Origin: G965216695 sp965216695
Lineage (GTDB): Bacteria; Pseudomonadota; Gammaproteobacteria; Pseudomonadales; Azotimanducaceae
Direction: 5' to 3'
Length of the DNA stretch: 64,000 bases
NCBI GenBank assembly: GCA_965216695.1
Contig: OZ244212.1
Location: 558,001-622,000 of the forward strand
In this document: one piece after another, positions 1-5,509 of the stretch
Position numbering within the stretch: the stretch's first letter is position 1
How the letters are laid out: every line of letters begins with the position of its first letter
The notes under the pieces: model-generated
The model's database searches: none
Told to the model about the DNA's origin: nothing
Seen by the model: only the letters and a program-made list of their open reading frames with translations
Made by a program: the position numbers and the translations under genes

Positions 1-1
1 T

Positions 2-925
2 CTCCTACTGGCAAGGGTACCGGACCAGAGACCCGATAAACTCAGCGACTTGGCGGCACGTAGCTCAGATTGGGCCATCGTGCAGGTTCAGCGCCACCGA
101 GCGGACTCGCTTGAGCACAGCGACGTGCTGCTGATCGGAGACAGCTCGTGCCTGATGGGCATAGATGCGGAACGCGCTGGACTAAAGCTTGGCGCTCGCG
201 TCGAGTCATTGTGCAGTCTTGCGTGGATCGGACCCGCCGGATACGCGCAACTGCTTGCACGACATCTGCGCCGCACTGCAAAACGGGTTGATGTCGTCCT
301 GTTGCTGTCACCCTCCGCGCTCGAGCGTCCTGAAGATCACCGCCAATACGAAAATCTGGAAGCGGCCTCCGGCCGGCACGCTAACGATCCAATTCAACAC
401 TCGCTCAGGACCGGGCGCACGTTTCTGGAGCAGGTGTTTTACACGCCCCTTCCAAAAGCGTACGGCCGGTACTTCGGCGGACGTTTCGGTTTTTCCAATC
501 ACATCGCGAGGAATCATGGGAGTACGGTCGACCCCACTGCCGGGCTGGAATACTCGAGTCTCGCTGAATATCTGGAGGCGCGCGTGGACACCGCCCCGGC
601 GACCGTCGCCGAACTTGTTGTGAGTCAGGAATTTACGAGATCAGCAGCGCGGTTCGCTGAGACTATGAGAGCATTCCCGCACGCGAATCTTTGGCTTGGC
701 ATTACGCCGTTTCCGGGAGGGCGTTTGGACGCCGGGAGCACCAAAGCGCGGTCGTCAAAGATGGTCGAGGCCGCGCGTAGTCTGCACATCCACCCCTCAA
801 GACTGCTCCAACTGCCACCGACACTGCCTGGGAGCGACTTCGCCACCCCCACGCACCTTCATCGCTGGGCTCGCATCCTCTACACCGACGCGTTCGCGGC
901 CGAGCTGAAACGTACACTGCGCTGA
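2..925 (+). CDS. SGNH/GDSL-type hydrolase domain protein, N-terminus outside window
   Basis: The reading frame is open from the first bases of the window, so the start lies upstream and only about 307 C-terminal residues are seen. A block-I-like motif, LLIGDSS, sits near residue 45 of the visible part, where the Ser of GDS is the expected nucleophile. Near the C-terminus a D....THLH..A...YTD pattern resembles the block-V Asp/His region of SGNH hydrolases. The opening VPDQRPDKL stretch and overall shape recall the SGNH partners of MBOAT acyltransferases (AlgJ/AlgX/DltD-like), which O-acylate exported polymers. That role is inference, because the upstream partner is not visible. A plain secreted esterase is the alternative. 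Confidence 0.6.
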   Translation, partial: LLLARVPDQRPDKLSDLAARSSDWAIVQVQRHRADSLEHSDVLLIGDSSCLMGIDAERAGLKLGARVESLCSLAWIGPAGYAQLLARHLRRTAKRVDVVLLLSPSALERPEDHRQYENLEAASGRHANDPIQHSLRTGRTFLEQVFYTPLPKAYGRYFGGRFGFSNHIARNHGSTVDPTAGLEYSSLAEYLEARVDTAPATVAELVVSQEFTRSAARFAETMRAFPHANLWLGITPFPGGRLDAGSTKARSSKMVEAARSLHIHPSRLLQLPPTLPGSDFATPTHLHRWARILYTDAFAAELKRTLR

Positions 926-1011
926 AGCCTCCGCGCGCTCACAGGAAGTTCCCTGAGATGTTGCGGAAGGGTCCGTGGTCCCTTGTCTCGGTCCCGGTGG
1001 CGCTCAACATC

Positions 1012-1101
1012 TGGCGGAGAGGGAGGGATTCGAACCCTCGATGAGTGTTACCCCATACTCCCTTAGCAGGGGAGCGCCTTCAGCCACTCGGCCACCTCTC
1101 C
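1012..1101 (-). tRNA. tRNA-Ser (anticodon GCU)
   Basis: Read on the minus strand, GGAGAGG at 1101-1095 pairs with CCTCTCC at 1022-1016 to give the acceptor stem. It is followed by discriminator G and an encoded CCA at 1014-1012. The anticodon stem CTCCC/GGGAG flanks a CTGCTAA loop, giving anticodon GCU for AGC/AGU codons. A long variable arm and a GGTTCGAATCC T-arm mark it as a class II serine tRNA. It lies directly downstream of csrA, the arrangement known in Pseudomonas (lysC-csrA-tRNA-Ser). Confidence 0.97.
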
Positions 1102-1132
1102 GGGCAGCAGAATAAAGGTCGGTCGGGAGAAC

Positions 1133-1330
1133 TTAGAAACGCGACTTGATCGGAGTGGGCTGATTCTGTTCGCGTTGAATTCGCTCGTAGATCTCTTCGC
1201 GGTGGACGGCAACACTTTTCGGTGCGCTCACGCCAACACGAACCTGGTTTCCTTTGACGCCCAATACAGTCACGGTTACGTCGTCGCCTATCATCAACGT
1301 CTCACCAATACGGCGAGTCAATATCAACAT
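1133..1330 (-). CDS. csrA: Carbon storage regulator CsrA/RsmA
   Basis: A 65-residue protein beginning MLILTRRIGETLMIGDDV, with the conserved VHREEIYERI segment, is a full-length CsrA. CsrA dimers bind GGA motifs in mRNA leaders and control translation and stability, and are titrated by Rsm/Csr small RNAs. A ribosome binding site, AGGAG, lies 7 bases before the ATG at 1330. Upstream there is an unusually long non-coding stretch before lysC, containing several ANGGA motifs in the csrA-sense orientation. tRNA-Ser follows 31 bases downstream. Confidence 0.98.
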   Translation of the reverse strand: MLILTRRIGETLMIGDDVTVTVLGVKGNQVRVGVSAPKSVAVHREEIYERIQREQNQPTPIKSRF

Positions 1331-1497
1331 GCGCGTTCTCCTGCGATGTTCGCTCTGAGCAGCGCCGCGTTAAACCTTTGTTTCCGCCGCCAGGTGCAAC
1401 GGTCTTCTGGTCAATGCAGAACTGAACGAATCGTCTTGATCCTGTTTGTACCCTGCGCTGCATACGTTGATTTGCGGCACCAGGGGCGATTTTCGAT

Positions 1498-1582
1498 CTC
1501 TCTATCCTTACGGTCTCTCTATCCTTACGGTCTTTCTAACCTTACGGTCTTGCTAACCGTACGGTCCGGCCAGACCTACGGT
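1498..1582. repeat. Five tandem 17-bp repeats, progressively diverged
   Basis: Units start at 1498, 1515, 1532, 1549 and 1566. The first two are identical (CTCTCTATCCTTACGGT). The third and fourth change to CTTTCTAACCTTACGGT and CTTGCTAACCGTACGGT, and the fifth keeps only the CCTACGGT end. The period is exact throughout. The ordered decay suggests expansion from the left end. Read on the minus strand, units 1 and 2 each carry AAGGA, which fits the CsrA core ANGGA. Confidence 0.9.
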
Positions 1583-1763
1583 TTCCGTTCCGTGCAATCT
1601 GCTTTTCGAACTGTCCGTGTCAAGTGTCCCAAGTTTCAAGTATTCCAGTACCCTTGTTACAAAGTCGGTACGATTGGCCCGCCCGGAAACCCAGCTGTGA
1701 TACTCCCAGAACTCAGCCCCAACTCTACTCGCATCACAAAAATTAACCAGCAAGTATCTGTAC

Positions 1764-1796
1764 TAACTCTTTAATAACTCTTCAGTAACTCTTTAC
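1764..1796. repeat. Three tandem 11-bp repeats (TAACTCTTNAN type)
   Basis: Units TAACTCTTTAA, TAACTCTTCAG and TAACTCTTTAC follow without gaps. The last unit runs into the left arm of the plus-strand terminator at 1795. The period equals roughly one helical turn of DNA, which would place the same face of each unit on one side of the helix. Confidence 0.8.
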
Positions 1797-1834
1797 TCAC
1801 AACGTATCCTGGTCATGTGAGTGAGGTTTTTTTT
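1795..1834 (+). terminator. Intrinsic terminator on the plus strand with no gene upstream
   Basis: ACTCACA (1795-1801) pairs with TGTGAGT (1816-1822). The stem is followed by GAGG and a run of eight T at 1827-1834. This is the usual shape of a Rho-independent terminator reading rightward. Both flanking genes, csrA and lysC, read leftward, so the transcript it would end is not explained by any annotated gene. Confidence 0.6.
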
Positions 1835-1835
1835 C

Positions 1836-1868
1836 CGCTTCTAGTTCGCTTCTAGTTCGCTTCTCACT
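1836..1868. repeat. Three tandem 11-bp repeats (CGCTTCTAGTT)
   Basis: Two perfect copies of CGCTTCTAGTT (1836-1846, 1847-1857) are followed by a third diverged copy, CGCTTCTCACT. The block starts directly after the T-tract of the plus-strand terminator. Confidence 0.85.
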
Positions 1869-2030
1869 CGCGTGTCTATTGAACTTGCCCTCTGTTGCGC
1901 ATTTAACGCGCAAATCGGTGAATGCACGCCAGACACAGCAGCGTCGCATCGGGCAGACGCACAATGGAGGTCAAACAATCCGATAGGGAGTGGGTCAATC
2001 GGTTCCGTCCACCCGCACACAGTCCTCTGT

Positions 2031-2063
2031 TCTATTCTGGCTCTATTCTGGCTCTATTCTGGC
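2031..2063. repeat. Three perfect tandem 11-bp repeats (TCTATTCTGGC)
   Basis: Three identical copies start at 2031, 2042 and 2053. The last copy runs into a GCGATCGC palindrome that belongs to a longer direct repeat described separately. Confidence 0.9.
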
Positions 2064-2111
2064 GATCGCAGCTCTATCTCTATATTGCAGCTCTACTCTG
2101 GCGATCGCAGC
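2051..2111. repeat. Direct repeat pair of 22 bp, one mismatch, 39 bp apart
   Basis: The segment at 2051-2072 recurs at 2090-2111 with a single T-to-C change. Both copies carry the core CTGGCGATCGCAGC. The intervening bases are a degraded continuation of the CTCTAT pattern, so this is probably a higher-order duplication of the 11-bp array. Confidence 0.8.
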
Positions 2112-2185
2112 CTTATCAAACAGCCTTATATCAAGATTGACTTCAGATATAACTGACTTGAATGTCAATTTAGCAAAACCTACAT

Positions 2186-2203
2186 CGCAATGCGAGCATT
2201 GCG
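2186..2203. repeat. 18-bp palindrome downstream of lysC
   Basis: CGCAATGC-GA-GCATTGCG is a perfect inverted repeat with a 2-base centre. It lies 56 bases beyond the lysC stop. On the minus strand it is followed by a short T run (TTTT, starting 7 bases after the arm), so it may act as a back-up terminator, or it could be a dimeric protein site. Confidence 0.5.
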
Positions 2204-2220
2204 TGTCCGATTGTGGGACC

Positions 2221-2255
2221 AAAAAAACACGCTGGAGCGCTACTTCTGAGCGCTC
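2221..2255 (-). terminator. Probable intrinsic terminator of lysC
   Basis: On the minus strand, just after the lysC stop, GAGCGCT pairs with AGCGCTC (2255-2249 and 2241-2235) around a 7-base loop. Seven bases later a run of seven T occurs (2227-2221). The spacing between stem and T run is longer than ideal, so the call is moderate. Confidence 0.5.
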
Positions 2256-2258
2256 GGC

Positions 2259-3476
2259 TTAAGCACCATCCAAGCCAAACTCGTCGTGGACGCACCGGAC
2301 GGCGAGTTCCAGATAGCGTTCCGCCACGACGACCGAAATCTTGATTTCTGATGTGGATATCATCTGAATGTTGATGTTCTCGCGCGCCAGCGCGTCGAAC
2401 ATCCGCGTCGCAACGCCGGCGTGGCTGCGCATGCCGACACCCACAACGGAGACCTTTGCGATCTCGTTGTCTCCGAGCACCGAGCGCGCACCAAGCTCGG
2501 TTTGCACCCTCTCCACAACCCGCAGTGTTTCATCAAAATCCTGGCGCTTGACCGTGAACGTGAAATCCGTGGTGCCATCTGTACCGGTGTTCTGGACGAT
2601 CATGTCGACCTCAATGCCGACGGCGCTCACGGGGCCAAGAATACGCGACGCGACACCCGGAACGTCGGGAACACCACCAACCGTAATCTTCGCTTCGTCG
2701 GCGGTGTGGGCAATCCCGGAAACAACAGGTTTTTCCATCGATTCAGACTCCAAAGTAATCAGCGTGCCAGTCCCCGATTCAAACGTGGAAAGCACGCGCA
2801 ACGGTACATTGTATTTGCCTGCAAACTCGACGGACCGGGGGTGCAGTACCTTCGATCCAAGGCTCGCCAGTTCCAGCATCTCCTCAAACGTAACGGTGCT
2901 GAGCTGTTGCGCGTCAGGTACGATTCGCGGGTCTGCAGTAAATACGCCGGCAACATCCGTACAGATCTGGCACTCGCTTGCGTCTATTGCCGCGGCCATA
3001 GCCACAGCCGTCGTATCGGAGCCCCCCCGCCCCAGCGTCGTAACGTTGCCTCGTTCGTCCACGCCCTGAAAACCGGCCACTACCGGCGTTTCTCCCGCTT
3101 CGAGCGCCGCCAGCAGCGTTTCGCTGTGGATACGCTCAATTCGGGCTTTGCCAAACGCCCCGTCCGTGTGAATCGGTATCTGATCTGCAAGAAATGACCG
3201 GGCGGCAACGCCCCGCTGCCTGAGCGCAATCGCAAGAAGCGCTATCGTGACCTGTTCTCCGGAAGCGAGCAGTACGTCGAACTCCCGCGCATAGGGCGTC
3301 TCCGACATCTCGTGCCCCAGCGCCACCAGTCGATTGGTCTCGCCGCCAATCGCGGACACGACCACCACAACCTGGTGCCCACGGGCAATGTCCGCAGTGA
3401 TGCGGTCAGCGACCCGGCGAATACGGTCCGCGTCGCCAACGCTCGTTCCGCCAAACTTCTGCACTAGTAAAGCCAC
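2259..3476 (-). CDS. lysC: Aspartate kinase
   Basis: It phosphorylates L-aspartate, the first step to lysine, methionine, threonine and meso-diaminopimelate. The protein begins VALLVQKFGGTSVGD, the family N-terminus, so the GTG at 3476 is chosen. An upstream TTG at 3536 would add 20 unmatched residues. At 405 residues it has the length of the single-function LysC. The kinase core carries GRGGSDTTAVAMA, and two C-terminal ACT repeats follow, for lysine/threonine feedback. In relatives alaS precedes lysC; here the next gene upstream is recX and alaS is absent. It supplies the pathway continued by dapC, dapD and dapE further along. Confidence 0.96.
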   Translation of the reverse strand: MALLVQKFGGTSVGDADRIRRVADRITADIARGHQVVVVVSAIGGETNRLVALGHEMSETPYAREFDVLLASGEQVTIALLAIALRQRGVAARSFLADQIPIHTDGAFGKARIERIHSETLLAALEAGETPVVAGFQGVDERGNVTTLGRGGSDTTAVAMAAAIDASECQICTDVAGVFTADPRIVPDAQQLSTVTFEEMLELASLGSKVLHPRSVEFAGKYNVPLRVLSTFESGTGTLITLESESMEKPVVSGIAHTADEAKITVGGVPDVPGVASRILGPVSAVGIEVDMIVQNTGTDGTTDFTFTVKRQDFDETLRVVERVQTELGARSVLGDNEIAKVSVVGVGMRSHAGVATRMFDALARENINIQMISTSEIKISVVVAERYLELAVRCVHDEFGLDGA

Positions 3477-3591
3477 GCACTCAAAGCCTGTGGATTGAAG
3501 AAGGGCTAGCTTGTCGTCAACACTTTCGCTGCGCAACCGTTAGGCAACGCGGATGCGTGACCAGGAAGGACTCCCAACCGGCCGCGATCAA

Positions 3592-3611
3592 CGATAATCA
3601 ATAGCTTATCG
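3592..3611. repeat. Small inverted repeat in the recX-lysC spacer
   Basis: CGATAA and TTATCG flank an 8-base centre in the 219-bp gap between recX and lysC. There is no T run on either side, so it is not a convincing terminator. It may be an operator or chance. Nothing else is recognisable in this gap, where alaS is usually found. Confidence 0.3.
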
Positions 3612-3695
3612 TGATGTTCTTACAGGTAAGCCACGAAAGCGGCCGGGACCCCGGCATCTCGTCGCGCTCACTTCATGTCAGCAATCACGGGTCTT

Positions 3696-4238
3696 CTATG
3701 GAGCGAGCACCCGATAGATCAGGTCGGCCGGGAAGCCGCGCGACGCGAAGAAACGCGCGCGACGGTTCCAATCGGCACGATCCGCGACCGCCTTTGGAAA
3801 CTTGCGATCGCAAAGCGCGTGCATCTTCGCGAGCCAGTATTCAGAAGTTTGCGACAATGCTTCGTCGATCAGCACATCGTCGATGCCGTGTTGCTGCAAC
3901 TCCATCCGGATGCGCATCGGCCCATAGCCCTTGTCCATTCGACGCCGGACCAACGCGTCGATAAACCGAGTGTTAGACACCGCCCCCTGATCCCGCAGCG
4001 TTCTCACGACGTCATCGACAATCGTATCGACCGAGACGGTGTCAAGCGCGTCGCAACTCGCGGCGTCACTGCGTCCAGGGCTGCGGCGCGACCTGGGTTT
4101 CGATCGCAGCCGTTGCCGGAGTTCGTGTTCTGAATATTCCCTGCGGGCGAGGAGTCGCATCGCTTTGGCCATCATCCGCCGCCGGTGGTCATCGTCAGTG
4201 GCGACGACCGATTCCGATTGAGCAGAGAAGGAACCCAC
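3696..4238 (-). CDS. recX: RecA regulatory protein RecX
   Basis: RecX binds RecA filaments and limits RecA activity. The 180-residue protein shows the RecX three-helix repeats: RLLARREYSEHELRQRL near the N-terminus, the DALVRRRMDKGYGPMRIRMEL module in the middle and RRARFFASRGFPADLIYRVL at the end. It lies 4 bases after the recA stop on the same strand, so it is probably transcribed with recA from the LexA-controlled promoter. It is slightly longer than the E. coli protein because of an Arg/Ser-rich linker around residues 48-62. The exact start is uncertain. Confidence 0.9.
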   Translation of the reverse strand: MGSFSAQSESVVATDDDHRRRMMAKAMRLLARREYSEHELRQRLRSKPRSRRSPGRSDAASCDALDTVSVDTIVDDVVRTLRDQGAVSNTRFIDALVRRRMDKGYGPMRIRMELQQHGIDDVLIDEALSQTSEYWLAKMHALCDRKFPKAVADRADWNRRARFFASRGFPADLIYRVLAP

Positions 4239-4242
4239 GGTC

Positions 4243-5343
4243 CTACAGCGCGTCCTGCACCGGCTCCGGCACTACGACGTCATCCTTCTGTATGCTGGGC
4301 AGCAGCTGTTCGCGAATACGGTGTTCGATGTCGTCTCGAATCTCCGGATTGTCGTCGAGGAACTCGGCCGCGTTCTTCCTGCCCTGCCCGATACGGTCCT
4401 CGTTGTAGGAGTACCAGGCACCCGCTTTCTCGACAATGCCCTGTTGCACGCCGAGTTCCAGTATTTCTCCCGTTCGGTGAATGCCTTTGCCATAGAGAAT
4501 CTGAAACTCAGTCTGCCGAAACGGCGGCGCCACTTTGTTCTTGACGACTTTCACGCGGGTTTCGTTACCAACCACCTCGTCACCTTCTTTAACCGCTCCA
4601 ATGCGACGGATGTCGAGCCGGACCGATGAATAGAACTTGAGGGCGTTGCCGCCAGTGGTCGTCTCCGGAGATCCGAACATCACACCAATCTTCATACGGA
4701 TCTGATTGATAAAGATCACCAGAGTGTTGGACTGCTTGATGTTACCGGTCATCTTCCGTAACGCCTGGCTCATCAGTCGCGCCTGTAGACCAACGTGCGA
4801 ATCGCCCATATCGCCTTCGATTTCTGCCTTGGGCGTAAGCGCCGCGACGGAATCGACGACCACGACGTCGACGGCGCCAGACCGGACGATCATGTCGCAG
4901 ATCTCCAGTGCCTGCTCACCCGTATCAGGCTGCGATACCAGCAGATCGTCGGTGTCGACGCCCAACGACTGCGCATAGAGCGGGTCGAGCGCGTGTTCCG
5001 CGTCGATGAATGCACAGGTTCCGCCCGCACGCTGTGCTTCCGCGATCACTTGCAGCGTGAGCGTGGTTTTTCCGGACGACTCCGGGCCGTAGATCTCGAC
5101 CACACGACCGCGGGGCAAGCCCCCGATGCCAAGTGCGACATCCAGTCCGAGGGACCCGGTGGAGACCGATGGAATTGCCACCAGTTCGCGCTCTCCGAGG
5201 CGCATCATCGAGCCTTTGCCGAACTGGCGTTCGATCTGAGCCAAAGCTGCGCTCAACGCGCGGTCGCGATGCGCGTCCTGGTTTTTTCCGCCGTCCTTTC
5301 TGCCGTCCTTTCCACCGTCCTTTCCACCGTCCTTCACGTGCAT
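4243..5343 (-). CDS. recA: Recombinase A
   Basis: DNA strand-exchange ATPase and co-protease for LexA. Walker A, GPESSGKT, lies at residues 86-93, about 20 residues later than in E. coli, because the protein starts with a repetitive KDGG-type segment encoded by 12-bp repeats. The ATG at 5343 is chosen: it has AGGAG 10 bases upstream and a LexA box at the right distance. Further upstream the open frame has no RecA likeness. The remainder, including SVSTGSLGLDVALG and the L1/L2 loop region (GGNALKFYSSVRLDIRR), is typical. Total length is 366 residues. Confidence 0.97.
   Translation of the reverse strand: MHVKDGGKDGGKDGRKDGGKNQDAHRDRALSAALAQIERQFGKGSMMRLGERELVAIPSVSTGSLGLDVALGIGGLPRGRVVEIYGPESSGKTTLTLQVIAEAQRAGGTCAFIDAEHALDPLYAQSLGVDTDDLLVSQPDTGEQALEICDMIVRSGAVDVVVVDSVAALTPKAEIEGDMGDSHVGLQARLMSQALRKMTGNIKQSNTLVIFINQIRMKIGVMFGSPETTTGGNALKFYSSVRLDIRRIGAVKEGDEVVGNETRVKVVKNKVAPPFRQTEFQILYGKGIHRTGEILELGVQQGIVEKAGAWYSYNEDRIGQGRKNAAEFLDDNPEIRDDIEHRIREQLLPSIQKDDVVVPEPVQDAL
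5291..5338. repeat. Four tandem 12-bp repeats inside recA
   Basis: Units CCGTCCTTTCTG, CCGTCCTTTCCA (twice) and CCGTCCTTCACG run without gaps. On the coding strand they encode repeated Lys-Asp-Gly-Gly/Arg near the RecA N-terminus. The 12-bp period keeps frame, so copy-number change would alter the length of the tail without breaking the gene. Confidence 0.9.
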
Positions 5344-5382
5344 TGGAAGTGCGCTCCTAGTCTGATGTTCACGATTGGGCGC

Positions 5383-5402
5383 TACTGTATATTCATTCAG
5401 TA
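5383..5402. promoter_or_regulatory. LexA (SOS) box upstream of recA
   Basis: TACTGTATATTCATTCAGTA fits the gammaproteobacterial SOS consensus, with the CTG-N10-CAG core at 5385-5400. It lies about 40-60 bases upstream of the recA ATG. On the minus strand it overlaps a TACAGT -10 element spaced 17 bases from TTGCGA, so LexA binding would block the recA promoter. mutS starts divergently 108 bases away. Confidence 0.9.
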
Positions 5403-5509
5403 CCCGTCGCAAGAGCCAATCACCAGTTCGAGCGGAAGGCGTACACGACGAGGCGGTGCGCGCGCACGGTTGACCCGTCGGCGACACCTCTGGTTCACTC
5501 GACGGATAT

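Larger units (their letters stand above)
1331..2258. other. 930-bp non-coding spacer between csrA and lysC, rich in short repeats and hairpins
   Basis: No convincing gene was found on either strand. The open frames here lack ribosome binding sites and family resemblance. The stretch is visibly more AT-rich than its surroundings, especially 1700-2230. It holds a 17-bp tandem repeat (1498-1582), three unrelated 11-bp tandem repeats (1764-1796, 1836-1868, 2031-2063), a plus-strand intrinsic terminator (1795-1834), a 22-bp direct repeat pair (2051-2072 and 2090-2111) and a palindrome (2186-2203). In relatives lysC and csrA are normally close neighbours, so the spacer is an expansion. Its function is unknown. 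Confidence 0.8.

Noticed and set aside
957..1011. tRNA-linked integration site
   Set aside because: GATGTTG/CAACATC arms occur downstream of tRNA-Ser, but no integrase, no direct repeat of the tRNA 3' end and no foreign cargo are present.
1498..1582. CRISPR array
   Set aside because: The 17-bp units are directly adjacent with no spacers, too short for CRISPR repeats, and there are no cas genes.
1175..1774. 199-residue open frame on the plus strand
   Set aside because: It runs antisense through csrA and across the tandem repeats, lacks a ribosome binding site and has no recognisable domain.
1498..2111. Replication origin or plasmid iterons
   Set aside because: Iteron-like tandem repeats in an AT-rich stretch fit the shape, but no DnaA box of the TTATNCACA type, no dnaA/gidA/parAB and no rep gene is nearby.
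2059..2111. HIP1-like GCGATCGC element as a lineage marker
   Set aside because: The octamer occurs only a handful of times across the window, some of them within coding sequence; this is not the density seen in cyanobacteria.
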